From: Margaritispora aquatica
Lineage: Eukaryota; Ascomycota; Leotiomycetes; Helotiales; Discinellaceae
Length of the DNA stretch: 64,000 nucleotides
NCBI GenBank assembly: GCA_007644065.1
Contig: VJWN01000012.1
Location: forward strand, 671,758 to 735,757
Direction of reading: 5' to 3'
The notes beneath the pieces are model-generated. The model saw only the letters and a list, made by a program, of their open reading frames with translations, was not told where the DNA came from and made no database searches. Positions 1-12,248 of this stretch are shown piece after piece; position 1 is the stretch's first letter, and the number at the start of each line of letters is the position of its first letter. A program made the position numbers and the translations under genes.

Positions 1-1518
1 GCGGTGTATTGTGACTAAATTACTCTTGTTACACAGGAACGCCCATGTGCACGCTGTATAAAGCGTAATATCGGACACCTCTGCCATGACGAACCTCGCG
101 AACCGGAGGCAGCCACGAAGAAGTCCAAGAGCCAGCATAGCAATTCAGCTGCTGATGAGGATGGATCACCACCAGATCAGGTACAGGCACTCGTCGAAAA
201 CCATATAACCAACTCATTCGAGCAGCCCCAAGAAGCTTCAACGCAGGAGAACAGATTGACATTAGGCACCATTGCACTTTCACAAGGACCATTGCAGATC
301 GTACAGCCATCTCCTGTTTCGGGAATTCAAGCAAATGCACTCAATAGTAGCGGTAATCAATGTATGAAATACTTAGTTGACCCAATTCCCCCTCGTTCAA
401 GTGCTAATTGAAATCTAAGTCATCGGGTACTCGAACGATTGGGCGACTTCCCAAAACCCCTACCACGATATGCATAACTATCACCCCTCCTACATGTTCA
501 ATGCGCCAGAGGTTACCACTGAGTATAATCTACTCAACGATTTCCTCAATAACAGTCTTCTGGATGATGGTGAATTGCTACCCGAGGATACGGCCAATTT
601 CTACAGCGATCAATCCGGTGCTATGCTTCCCGGTGGTCTTAATACTAATGGAGGTCCTTCTGGAGCGACATCCTCCTTAGTGGCCAGAAATACACAGGCC
701 AACAATATTGTCAGGCCCAACAGTGCTATACCAACAGACAAGGCACGCGAGTACTATCTCCAAGCCGCCGATCCAACAGGAAACGATGCGCCGGAAGAGA
801 GAATGCAGCGATTACTTCTCGCCAAGTATGAAGCCGGAATGTTGAAGCCTTTCAATTATGTGAAAGGATATGCGCGTCTACTAGCTTATATGGATAGTCA
901 TATGAAACCCGTATCGAAGCTCAAAATTATGCGCCAGATGGACCGTTTCAGGCCCATCTTTAGGGAGAAGGTACAGGGCTTAACAGATGTCCAATTAGTA
1001 TGGGTGGAGATGTGGTTTGAGAAAAGTCTGATGGAGTATGATCGTGTGTTCGCCAGTATGGCTATTCCTGCTTGTTGTTGGAGGAGAACTGGCGAGGTCT
1101 TTAGAGGCAATAGAGAGATGGCAGAGCTGATCCATGTGCCTGTGGAGAAGCTAAGAGACGTACGTTTGGATTGGTTCTAAACCGGACTTCAAGCAACGAT
1201 TTATCTGACATTGCCACAGGGTAAAATTACATTACACGAAATTCTGACTGAGGAGTCATTAGTCAATTACTGGGAGAAATTCGGGGCAATTGCGTTTGAT
1301 CAGACACAAAAGGCTCTGCTTACGAATTGTGAACTGAAGAATCCAGATGAGAAGTCTAAAGATCCCACGATCAAATGTTGCTTCTCGTTCAGCATTAGAA
1401 GAGATGACCACAAGATGTAAGTGTCTCACTCAAAGGAGCTTAAAGAGCAACACTGACCGCAATCAGCCCTGCCTTAATTGTGGGCAATTTCTTGCCCCAG
1501 AATCCTGTAAAAAGATAG
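1..1518 (+). CDS. AcuK/ERT1-type Zn(II)2Cys6 regulator of gluconeogenesis, 5' partial
   Basis: This is the 3' part of a fungal transcription activator of gluconeogenesis (AcuK/AcuM/ERT1 family), which switches on PEP carboxykinase and fructose-bisphosphatase genes on non-fermentable carbon. The first visible exon starts after an acceptor at 35-36 and reads RPCARCIKRNIGHLCHDE, the second half of a Zn2Cys6 cluster. The first three cysteines lie outside the window. Exons are 37-361, 420-1159, 1220-1416 and 1467-1518, and all phases close, giving 437 visible residues. A PAS-like region with MDRFRPIFREKVQGL and VFASMAIPACCWRRTGEVF follows the family motif NPYHDMHNYHPSYMF-like segment near 460. The protein ends PALIVGNFLPQNPVKR, as expected for the family. 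AcuK and AcuM paralogues cannot be separated here. The next gene follows in the same direction about 360 bp downstream. Confidence 0.9.
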
Positions 1519-1882
1519 CTTGAGATATTCACATCTGAAAATTTTAGAGGCAACTGTCGTAGAATCTAAGGTAGATTGTGGCGAGTATGGTAACTTTACC
1601 TTAGGTACGATAGCAATGCTTAGTTATGGCGGTTTCCTGCTTTTGGAAGGTATCGAATTTAGCCTCGCTCAGGTGTACAGTACCTGCCTTGCCTTGGCTG
1701 CAACCAAAAATCCAAGAACATTTACCTTACAATCTGTCACGGCAGTTCCTCGTCCTCGTTTCATACATCTTATCTCATCCCCTACGTCTCTGTCTTTAAA
1801 ATTTCCGTGTGATTGCCTGGGAGAGGGTGTATAGGTACTTGAAGGACAAACTCGGTCAGTGGTCTACTTCTTGTTTGCAACC

Positions 1883-4800
1883 ATGCCACCACTCCCTGCG
1901 CGACCAGAGAAGGAGAAGCGGATCAAGAGTATTATGGGTATGTCTCAGTTATCTAATTAACTCACAATGATACTGAGGGCTAAATCCTCTGGGTAGCCTT
2001 TGCTACAGATCTCGAGTCGCAGTTACCAGCAGCTGCCGTATCAAAAGGCACGACGCCTCTGTCACAGGAGATCGAGAAGCAAATATATGGTTTTCCCAGC
2101 ATCTTCGCCCCATCTGCTGCGCCGCGATGCGACGAGATTGACGCAATTGGAACCACCATATGGAATCATTGTACTCGACTAAGGAGGGAATATGATTCGG
2201 ATAACCCACAAGATGTACCCGCAGTGCTGCTCTTCGCCCGAGTGTTTGCATTCCTGCTGCTAGACTGTGCATATCAGACTGGCAAGAGCGAAAGTAGTAA
2301 TGTGCTTAGGTTGATGAAAACTGGTATCAAAGCTGCAAAGAGCTGCTTAGGTTGGTGGAAAGCAATATTTCTTGGCATCTTCGTTGACAAATCGAACAGA
2401 GAAGAAAGTAGATTCGCTTGCCTTGAAGGTGTTGGAGAAAGTGGCTGGCTTTGAAGCACTACTGAAGAAACCTGAACAACACACCGGGCAAACTTTCGAA
2501 GAGGGCGAAAGGCTAATAGCAGAGTATTATGTATTGCGCACCGCACTGGTATGCTGTTACCTATCCCAACTGCGAAGACATTTTGACCTTTGAGTAGGCC
2601 TGGCGACAGGATAACCTTACCGTGGCAGAGCTCATGTTCAAGAAATCTACCGTGTCGTCAAAGTGCTTTGATGCCCACACCTCAGAAAGCTTAGCAGATG
2701 TTCTCTATGAAATGGGTAAGGACCTCTTCAGCAAACAACAAAATCAGATAGCTGTCAAATGGTTGGAAAGAGCATACCAAATACTGGAAGGTCAAGAACT
2801 GGACAAACTTAGTATGGACGCATGTGAACTTCGAATCTCAATCATTCAGATGTTAGTCAAAGCGCTTTTGGCTGCCAAGACCTCAGAAACAACAGATAGA
2901 GCTCAGGATCTAATCAAGCTCCTTGAGGGCGAGATAGGTGACAAGCTCATTGTCTTGCTTCTGAAAATTGAGAGTCTTGCTAATCCTGAGGGTGATATAC
3001 TTGACATTAATACGTATAACAATATATTGCAGCGAATGGTTCGAACAGTTTCACTGAATGACAACAACTTCCGACTTATCATGTTTCACGTACGGAAAAT
3101 AAGTGAGAAAGGACCCGGTCAGGCTTGCAACATACTTGAGGAACTCTGGACCTTGAGACTTGTGGATGAGGATAACGAAGACTGGATAGAGAAAGTTATC
3201 ATCACGAGATTATGGATTCTAGTCAGCCATAAGGATGTCAACGAAGCCTTGCAGGCATTCGATATGACTCTTCCTTCAATGGCTTCCAACCTGAAACGCC
3301 CTCTTCGGCCATCTGCTGCCCATGCTGCACATATGGTAAGATTGGTATACAGCTGTTGAAAGTAGAGGTCATTGACAAGTAAATCATAGCTTTTGTGGAA
3401 GCGAATTGAGGCAACTTATACTCAAGGCCATTATAATGTTGCTGAAAAATGGTGTAAGCTAGCTCTACACCAGCTCTTTTCAACTTCAGGAGAGTTGAAT
3501 ATAGGACGTATATCCCGGTAAGTTGGTTGAAACGCAACATCGATCATATATCTTATTCATATTATAGAAAGCTTTTATTGTGTGCTTTGGCAAAGCAGGA
3601 TCTAGGTGCGGCGAAAGACATATTTCAAACCATGTCGGCAAATGTCCAGAACGATCCGATCACACAGTTTTTGATGTACAGAATTGCAATCTGTGGCAAC
3701 GATGTCGATCTAGCTTCGAAGTGTCTCGCCTTCATATCTTCGTCTTCGACCGAAGATCTTTCTCTCATGTATGCTTGCTGTTTAGATGCACAGAAATCTG
3801 GGGATAAGGGGCAAACATTAAATACTTTGCAGCTGGTACTAGACAACCATAGCCAAAAATCCACAATGCTTCACCTGCCTTCACTTGTTCGATTGACGAT
3901 CGGACTGATGGAATCCGTTATTGAGGAACACGCAAAAGCTGGAAGAACCGGTGAAGCTCATTCTATGGCAGAAAAAATGTGTGCAGCTTTCGAAAAAGCT
4001 TCTGCTGCTTTACAAAAGTCGAGGAGCCATGGTAAGGTGTCAGATACCGTCTGGAGTCTGGATGAACTGGATTGGTTCTCGAAAAACTCATATAACATAG
4101 CGATAAAGCACCTCTCCTCTTGGCACCCTCGTCTTACGGTACGCATGCTTGTCTGCTGCATTGCTTTCATCGACTGCTATCCCAAAGATCTTGGAGAGCA
4201 TGTCTACGAAGATGTTACTCTTAGGAAGATGTTCTGTGAGTTTTCTGCTGCGACAGCATTGGTATCACTGGCTCGTGGGGAAGACAACATTGAAGCTCGA
4301 CTACAAGATTACTTGACACTACGGAAGCATGTGGAAATCTTTGATACCCTTCTTCAAGCAAAGCTGGAGGAAAAGATGGATGATGATGCAGACCAGGATC
4401 TACGTCGCAAACTTTCCATCCTTGCAGCTTTTGATTTTGAGGCTGCATGTCAACTGAAAGCGTGGGACTCGCTTCTGGAAGCAATTGTCAAAGCTGAGCA
4501 GTGTAAGAACTGTCAAGTCTATGAAGTAATGGCAGACTGCCTTCTAAGCTCTGAAGCTCCCTCTTTAGGTTTGTTCCTTATGCTATTATTATTTCTCTTT
4601 GCTGATGGACCAAGTTATTGTCAACACTTTAAAGACAATTGTGAATGAAGTCTGGAGTCTAAATGCGGATATCCATAAACTCGCTAAGTATATGCGTTGC
4701 TTGTTCCAGATTGCCCTAGCGGAGGACAAAGATGTTGCGGAGCAGCTTCTTAACCAAATCAGCAGTGGAGCAGAAAGAAGCGCAGAGGTATATATTCTCT

Positions 4801-5049
4801 CCCCTCTCACAGACTAGCGACTAATATCTCTAGACCGAGTTTCCCTATCCAGATGAGGAGCTTGAATGGGTTGCCACTAAAGCATTCAACCATGCAATCG
4901 ACTTGTACTGTGCCTCGGATGATGAGAGATGTAGAATCTGGGCAGCTCAAGCACTGAAAGTGGCTCATTATTGTAACGATGATGGGATTTTGGAGAAAAT
5001 ATTTCATAGTAAGTTGGCTGGGCTACATCTTGGTAGTGTCGATGATTGA
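1883..5049 (+). CDS. SPO22/ZIP4-like meiosis protein (TPR-type)
   Basis: This encodes a SPO22/ZIP4-family protein, a TPR-like helical scaffold that promotes crossover formation and synaptonemal complex assembly in meiosis. My model has 9 exons: 1883-1937, 1997-2350, 2400-2548, 2598-3335, 3390-3517, 3568-4568, 4615-4787 and 4834-5049, with one further boundary possible at the 3' end. Every internal phase closes, giving about 937 residues, a normal length for the family. Family-like helical segments include AVKWLERAYQILEG, ALAKQDLGAAKDIFQTM and WNSAIP-free TPR pairs throughout. The start at 1883 (MPPLPARPEKEKRIKSIM) is the first ATG in the conserved N-terminal frame. The 3' end is the weakest part: a good GTAAGT donor at about 5008 could add a terminal exon instead of the stop at 5047-5049. 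Expression would be expected in sexual development, but no control site is evident. Confidence 0.85.
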
Positions 5050-6690
5050 GATTTCATCGTTGGTGGGGATGGGCGTGGTTATACTCTGCTTTTGCTTTGG
5101 TTTTGCATTTATCGCTGTTCTGGTGCTCCATAGGGGGATTGAAATGTGTACTTTGGTAACAAGTTTATTTCATTTGTAAACTGCTCTGAGCATCATCGAC
5201 CTGGCTGGGAGAATAGAAAACGAAGCAGGAGAGCTCAGTGTGCTAGTCAGGTTCAATATAATGAAAGTTGATGCAACACTTTAACATCTCAAATTTGGTG
5301 GTTTTATCTCTCATATGAAGTGATATATCCCAGTGAATACTTAGGTTCAAGTCATATCCTACATAAAGCTTTCCAAATCTTCTAAAATGGACTCGTTGGT
5401 ATACAAATCAACAAGTAATACTCATAGATCATAGGTACTCGAGTAGTCTTCATTATGGCGCTCAAAATTGGAACTTTAATTTACTCTATTTAAATCAAAA
5501 TCTGCGTGGTCTTGTCTCCTTCCTCTTTCTCAAATATCCGAATCGAGCGCATTATGGGACACTTAAATCTGCATCATCACGAGTAAATCAAGCAGAGTAG
5601 GTAGATAGGTAGGTGAATGGGTATGTAGGAACTGCGTGTTTTCAAATCCTCTTCTTTTCTTCACCCTCCGCTACCCACTCTGGACTATTGGACACACTTC
5701 TCGTTTCTCCCTATATCCTCACTTCTACCCTCCACCCCCCCCCCCCCTCCTTCCTACTCCTCCTTCTGCCTCTGCTTCTGCCTCAATTCCTTGCCTTGCC
5801 ATGCCATGCCATGCCTCGGGTTGACTCCTCCTTTCCACATCCCAGGAACTAACTACCTTAGAGACTCAAACCCAGATTCAAACTCCGACTTCGACTTAGA
5901 CTCAGTTCAAACCTACCTAGGGTATTTAAGCGAGTCTATCCTGTTCAGGTCGGTGTGTGTTGATTGCTCCAAGGTAGTAAGCATTAAGTATTCCTCTCTA
6001 CCTGATCGATCGATCGAACGAATGATGGTTCGTAGTCGCATTCGCGTGCGTGTATATCCTCGCTTGAATGGGATATGATGGGTGACCAATTTCAACACGA
6101 GATGAGATATGGAATGAGGACGGGTAAGAAAGCGTCTGCATGTAAACCCCATCGTTACCAGATGAGCGAATCCTATGCGTTAAAATGATATTCAATTTCT
6201 CATCTAAAGTACCAACTGAACAGCATTTCGCTTGCTTTCTGGTGGCGCATTCATCGTTCTTGGCTCATTGAGGGTTGTCGCTTATGTAAGCCACTCTCGC
6301 TTGGCGCTCAAGATTTCATGAATGGCATGTTCCGAATTCATGGTTCCGGTGACTGCCTCTTGATACTTCGCAATGATGATATTGCGTGAATGAGTGCTAA
6401 CCTAGGTTACTTGGCCCCTCAAGCTAAGCCAGCAAACTATATAACCCCATCTCGTCCACTTGACCTCCAATAGATGAGTAGCTTGTCCTACACATTTTCC
6501 CACTTGTGGTGACATGAATCCACAAAGATGTGCTCCTATATATCATGTTCCTGTGGAACGAACTGGATGTTGCCTCGGGAATCTCCTTGATTTCCATCCC
6601 AAGCACATAGCAAGCCAACTGCGGATGGCTCACTGCATATTTTGTAGCTAAGCAGCTTATATTTCGTTAGCAGCATCTCAGTTCATATCA
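5050..6690. other. Intergenic, convergent 3' ends
   Basis: About 1.6 kb between convergent genes. I see no supportable coding region. It holds a run of 13 C at 5735-5747 in a pyrimidine-rich strand (about 5640-5830), and GTAGGTAGATAGGTAGG-type repeats near 5598. Confidence 0.6.
5735..5747 (+). repeat. Poly-C homopolymer (13 nt)
   Basis: Thirteen consecutive C inside a C/T-rich strand. Length may be a sequencing artefact or a polymorphic microsatellite. Confidence 0.9.
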
Positions 6691-7986
6691 TCAATCCGCT
6701 TCCATCTGAGCCAAACGTGCTCGCAAGATCTGATTCTTCGCTATCAGACCCTCCAAGAAATCTGCCGTCATAGTCAAGACCGCACTCTTGCTGAACCCCC
6801 CTGTCCCTAGGTCTGGAACAAGCACATTGAGATCTTCAAAGCCTTCGCGGATCAAAGTCCGTCTCTTTTGTTCACTCTTAATATGGTTTTCTCGCTTCTG
6901 GTGCTCGGTAAGGTTTTCTCGTGATGGCTTGGGAGCTTGAACCATGGATTTCCGTCGCTTGTGTCCCTGAACTGGCTCTGTTTCTGGCCCTGGTGATTGA
7001 TCAGTGCCCTTCTTCGTTGATTTCCGCTTCTTCCCGCTTGATTTTGATGTGGTTGGGGGTGCTTCATCCTCCTCCTCATCGTCATCCTCATCTTCCTCTT
7101 CTTTATATCTGCTTTTCCTCCTTTTCCGTGGTCTTGAATCCCCATCTTCATTGTCATTCATTGTGGTTGGCTCCAAACTCCGTTCCTGACGTCGAACTGG
7201 AGTAGATGGCCGAGTTGTGTCAGCACTTGATAATGGGACAGTATTTAATGTGAACGCTTGTTCCACAGCCTTTAGATGTGAGCGTTCAGATGCAGCAACG
7301 TTATGTTGGCTTGCAGGGGGAACAAAACCCTGTGCATTTGCAAATGCTACATCTGAGCCCCACTGGATGTCAACTTTTGTTTGTAATCTTTGCTGCCTCA
7401 ACGCATCCTGCGACTGACTTCCGTAGATCATGTTGTTATAAAATTGATTCTCCATATAATTAGGGCCCGTTAATGAATGTTGAAAATTTGATAACGGTCT
7501 AGAATGACTCTGCTCTGATATTGAATGCGGCCGAACTTGTGCGCTTGGTGGTTGCATCGCAAGCTGACCTTGATGCATTCCCCCGGCTATACTGTGTGAC
7601 CGACCGTTTGGCACATTCGACAAGAAAGCTGCCGCTGCTAAGACGTCCGCAGAAGTAGTAGGAGGAATCGAAAGCGGTATGGGTATCTGGGTATGCATTT
7701 CGCCATAGTTCATCTCGGGTATGCCGGGATTGGTTGGTGGTTGTTGACCAAAGGAAGATGAGGTTCCCACGAAGGTTGGAGGTAATTCGGTGTCAAATCC
7801 AAAGCCATTCGGACCATTGCTGAACATGTCATATTCAAAATTTTCGGATTCAAATCCATCAAGCCATGTGCTATAGTGCTTTGTCTCATCATCATCCAGT
7901 AAGGAACGCCCAGGAGGAAGGGCTGGAGCTTGGGCAAAGGAGAAGTCGTTGGTGCTATCGAATGAATCTAGAACAAAATTTAGCAT
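6691..7986 (-). CDS. bHLH transcription factor
   Basis: A single-exon 431-residue nuclear regulator. The C-terminal 75 residues form a basic helix-loop-helix: the basic region contains HIKSEQKRR, with the His-Glu-Arg spacing typical of class B proteins that bind CACGTG E-boxes. Helix 1 follows (LIREGFEDLNVLVPDL), then a loop, then helix 2 (SKSAVLTMTADFLEGLIAKN). A short hydrophobic heptad extension ends the protein. Upstream are a lysine/arginine-rich likely nuclear localisation segment (RPRKRRKSR), an acidic run (EEEDEDDDEEEDE) and a low-complexity N-terminal half rich in Ser, Pro, Gln and Asn that could be an activation region. The start is the first ATG of the open frame. A specific orthologue (for example INO4-like or a penicillin-locus bHLH) cannot be assigned from sequence alone. 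Confidence 0.85.
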   Translation of the reverse strand: MLNFVLDSFDSTNDFSFAQAPALPPGRSLLDDDETKHYSTWLDGFESENFEYDMFSNGPNGFGFDTELPPTFVGTSSSFGQQPPTNPGIPEMNYGEMHTQIPIPLSIPPTTSADVLAAAAFLSNVPNGRSHSIAGGMHQGQLAMQPPSAQVRPHSISEQSHSRPLSNFQHSLTGPNYMENQFYNNMIYGSQSQDALRQQRLQTKVDIQWGSDVAFANAQGFVPPASQHNVAASERSHLKAVEQAFTLNTVPLSSADTTRPSTPVRRQERSLEPTTMNDNEDGDSRPRKRRKSRYKEEEDEDDDEEEDEAPPTTSKSSGKKRKSTKKGTDQSPGPETEPVQGHKRRKSMVQAPKPSRENLTEHQKRENHIKSEQKRRTLIREGFEDLNVLVPDLGTGGFSKSAVLTMTADFLEGLIAKNQILRARLAQMEAD

Positions 7987-9989
7987 CGCTGGATTTATAT
8001 GTCGATCGTAGGGTAGATACTAACATCCGAAGGGCATTTCGAGGTTCGGTGGCTTCGAAGATCCCATGCTGGGAAGCAGAGCGAGCATGAGTGCTGTCCA
8101 AAAGACTCGTGAAAGAATTCAATATGGCACACTGCATGTGAATATAATCTTGTACGCTATGTCATAGGTTGTGATAGTTAAGTGTAACCCCGAGCATCAT
8201 TCTTTCGACTCAGGCACCAATCTCTTTCGATGCGAAGAGCCGAAGAGCCAGATGCACTATGCAGATGTACAATAGCCAGGAGCCAGATAGTTTCTCTGAT
8301 ATTCCGGGGTTTTCACTGCAGAGGAAATCGGTGAGGAATGTTGATAGTCGCAACAAGAGCTGACGTTGCCCTGTTGACCTTAACGTTGCGAGCAGTTCCA
8401 CGTCTTGGTAGTATGTTTGAGATGTTTTGACAGCGGCAGCAGGCGGTAGAGGAATATAAATATGAGGTTGGTGTCCTTGGGACAGGTACCGGCAGATATC
8501 AATGGCCCAGCTGACCAGTGTGAAATTGAGTAATGCGATCTTAGGTAGGACTGGTGAATGATGGCGTGTGTGAATGCTGAATGCTGAATGCTGAATGCTG
8601 AAGAGTAGAGTAGGTACGTAGAGCTGGAATCCCAACAAACAGCAACTTCACAGACTAAGGTAACAATAACAAAAAATTAACGATGTGCTGGGTAGTATTG
8701 GCTGTTCTGCGAAGTCCAAGGGTGGTTGTATGGGGAGGAATTCACATGCAAATTCAAAAGCTGCTGTTTATACCTTTTTCAGCTTGCAGCATGGACTGGA
8801 CTGGACTGCGACTGGGACTGGGATGGGGGTCGACCTTTTGGTTGATTGAGGGAGGCTGGATTGCTGGAGCTGCCATAGAGGGGCATTCGATACGCTACGC
8901 CGAGAAAAGCATAGGCCCGAAATTAGGTAATGTGCACCACCATCACCCACCACCATCACCCACCACCCACCAGCCGTTACCTAGTTCTGCATACTCGTGA
9001 TCACCACAAGTTTATATTACAGCTATACCTTACCTACCTTACAGTAGGTACCTCACCTTAGATATCTATTGCTGAATGTAGCCAGCTTGGGAAAATTCTT
9101 GAAAGTATTCCATTCATGCTTTCTTTTCCATATTGACCATTGACTCTGTTCCCAATCTGCATCGATACCTTCTTTTATTTATTTTACCCCAGTTTATCGA
9201 TTATCACCAACCCCCAGGACATGCCAATGCTGCCATGGCACATTTGTATCCACCTTAGCTTTGATACCGAGGTCAATCACCATTCACCCACCACCTAAGT
9301 ATCTATCCATCTATCCCTCTATTCACTCCACAAAGTTCTCAAAAGACTGTGGTTTCTCTAAGTACTCTTTTCCTCACCCACCATTGAGACGTTGTTCTCC
9401 TTTTCCGCATACTAATTCGATCTCTTAGGATTCCCGAGGAGAGAACTCGGCAGCTCAGCCGTCCAAGTCGCGTGCCGCCTTGGTAAGGTTCTCATCTCGC
9501 CGAGACCAACCTGCAGTTCGGATATTAGACTGAAATTTTCGCTGTTAAAAGCACTGCTTTGGGATCAAAGAGACCGATGTAGCCACACAGCATGAATGCA
9601 GCTCGTTGATCTCCTTTATACCATTGGACATTACGAACCTCAACCCCTATTCGAAATTCCAATACGCGAGTTCCATCACGTCACCGATTTATATTTCGTA
9701 AAGCATTTCAAGCACGCATAATCATTTAAAATTGATCTTCGTTTCATCAATTTCCCCATACTGTTTCTCCACGTTTGGTGTGCAGCCAAATCCGGGGTAG
9801 ACTTCCATTTTGGGACATACGTACATCATTCCATGAACCTCGGTCAACACCAGGTAGGTTATCCGCTTCCAAGCCGTCTTTACTGTGTGAAGCCTAATTT
9901 CATGTTCTAACATCAAATTCAGGGCTATTCCATTGCAAATTCCCGTTTTCTGACAACGTCCCCCAACGTTACACCCCCATTCTACCGGC
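7987..9989. other. Long shared 5' region between divergent genes
   Basis: About 2 kb between the divergent bHLH and TMEM135-like genes. I see no convincing coding region. It holds a 7-bp tandem repeat (8571-8601), a CAC/ACC-rich tract (about 8936-8975) and TACCT-rich sequence around 9026-9060. It is likely promoter and long 5' UTR for one or both genes. Confidence 0.5.
8571..8601 (+). repeat. Tandem repeat (TGAATGC)x4
   Basis: Four perfect copies of TGAATGC followed by a partial fifth. Confidence 0.9.
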
Positions 9990-12248
9990 ATGCAGAAGCA
10001 TTCACGTTTGTTGCCCAGTAGCAGGCAATTAGAGAAGGGCATACCTTTGGTATTAAGACCTGTGATTCGAGCTTACGTGTTTGGATACTTGTCGAGTACA
10101 TTACCTCGAGTATTGACAATTATCCTAATTCACTTGAATCGCAAGAAGGGTAATGGTGAAAATAAGTCAACGGAGGGGTTTCTACATTCATTTATTCGAG
10201 TCTTGAACGGAGGTTTGGAACTTCAAAGGTTTCCAACCTTTTGTGCCGCACTTGTTGGGGGTGCTACATTACTCGAGGCATGTAGCTGTATTTCCTTCAC
10301 AAGGCCTGTCTTTAGCTAAACATTGATTCAGAAACCATTATTCGATATCCTTAAACGCATAGCTGTGAATCTATCAAGTGCTTCCAAGTTGAGGTAAGTT
10401 TTCAAATTTATTCTTCTGACGCAACATGCATCCATTGAAGCGGATATCTGTTGGCGTTTACTACAGACAAGATCCGGCGCCGAATACCATGAAGGATTTG
10501 CCCAATTTCCAATTCTACCTACATTTGGTCATTAATTATGCTACATGATCTGGTAGATTTGGAGAAGTTGTTGTTTCCTGTGTTCTATTTGTGGTGCTTG
10601 CGATTCCCAAAGACGATTTTTGCCTGCCTCATATGAGCAAGGCCTAAGCGAATTCCAGCTTTAGTATTCACTTTTGCATCAAACTTCCCTTCAATTTGAG
10701 GAGAGAAAAAGAACTGACCACATGTCGATAGACTTGCAAAATGGCTCTCATCTTTCATAGCTGCATGGTACAGTCTGAAGCTTCTTCAAACGAAAAAGAG
10801 CGAAGCTTTCGTGGAAATCGAGACCGTGCAGTCTGCAAATGGACCCATTCAAAGACCCAAATGGTTTGCTGGTAGGACTATGGACCTTACCATATTCGCA
10901 ACGACAAGAGCGTTCGATATCGTGATCGGTGAGTTGTGGTCTCGGCGAAGGAAAACTCGAACTGTGACAGGCAAGTGGTCTAAGGTACGTGGTTTCCCGA
11001 ATAGTGACCACGGATGTATCTCTTACAGCACTAGATTGACGGAGCCATTTCAACACTGGCAGACCCTGCTATCTTTGCCACATCTTGTGCTTTCATTATG
11101 TGGGCTTGGATTTATTCGCCAAGTCGATTGCCACGGTCTTACAATAAGTGGATCAAATCTGCTGCTGCTGTTGATGAGAGACTGTTGACCGCTCTGAGAA
11201 AAACCCGCTTTGGAGAAATCCAGTATGGCATCGAGACAGGGCAAGCTTATGTTCTACAAGACATGTAAGCATTTTCCATCTCTCTTTACTCTCACTTCGT
11301 AGTCTCGAGGCCAACCATGTTCCTCCTTGTTAGAGCCAAAGGACAGGCTCTTTCTCTGCAGTCTATAAATTGAATAACATCAAAAAGACATTGAAATGAT
11401 TCATTGTTACTTGCTCTCGATATCTGATGACTTGTATCTATGAGTGATAATGGCTGTTGGCGCCTCAATTTGGGCGAGTCTAACACTGGCTGTACCATGT
11501 TCACATTTCTCATCTCTAACTGTACACAAAAAATAATACTGACTTTCCTCTCAACGATCAGGTGTCGAGATTACAATTTACCTTTAGAATATGGTGATCC
11601 AGGTTCGTACCTAATGATCCATTCTCCAATCAATGATATGCTAGTGTGGAGTCAAATGTTAATGTCTATCTAGTCAAAAGTATACCATTTCCTTGCGAAA
11701 TAGTACACATGGGAACAGGTCCAAACTGTGAATACCATGCACTCTCCCGGTTTGTCCGATCATTCTGCTGGGCCTTCTCAACATACCTTCCCATAAATCT
11801 CGCCCTATCAATTCGCAACCCGTCAACAAAGGCATTAAAAGGCGCCGTCGTTTCCTCCACCCGCTCCTCCGCCTTCCTAGGCACCTTCATCGCGCTATAT
11901 TACTACGGCATCTGCCTCACACGCAGTCGACTCGGTCCTCGTGTCCTCGGCACCTCAACATCCGTTCGTCGCCAAATTGACTCCGGCTTGTGTATCGGCG
12001 GAGGCAGCGCCCTCTGCGGCTGGTCGATCATGCTCGAGAACGCAGGGCGGAGGAAAGAACTTGGTCTCTTCGTGGCACCGCGAGCATTGGCGACTCTCCT
12101 ACCAAGGCGATACCTACCCGAGAATCAATGGAAGGAAACGCTTGCGTTTGCCGTGAGCACAGCGGTGGTTTTTACCTGTGTTAGTGAGAACCCAGCGAGG
12201 GTGCGTGGTGTTTTTGGGAAGCTGCTGGGACGTGTCCTCACTCAATAA
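9990..12248 (+). CDS. TMEM135-like integral membrane protein
   Basis: A multi-pass membrane protein of 482 residues resembling the fungal branch of the TMEM135 family, which is linked in animals to peroxisomes, mitochondria and lipid handling. Exons are 9990-10277, 10332-10393, 10732-10984, 11035-11264, 11562-11602 and 11674-12248, and all phases close. Recognisable stretches are LRPVIRAYVFGYLSSTLPR near the start, GGLELQRFPTFCAALVGG, LAKWLSSFIAAWYSLKLLQ, FAGRTMDLTIFATTRAFD, and the C-terminal CEYHALSRFVRSFCWAFSTY and GWSIMLENAGRRKELGLFV. The first intron begins with GC rather than GT; GT alternatives there create stops. Two introns are long for this window (338 and 297 nt). The start at 9990 is the first ATG in the conserved frame; an earlier exon cannot be excluded. 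The role in fungi is not established. Confidence 0.82.

Noticed and set aside
5613..6195. Several short frames around the poly-C and pyrimidine tract
   Set aside because: They are low-complexity reading of C/T-rich DNA.
8210..8638. 142-codon minus-strand frame with a hydrophobic start
   Set aside because: It overlaps the TGAATGC repeat, has no recognisable domain, and sits in a likely promoter or 5' leader.
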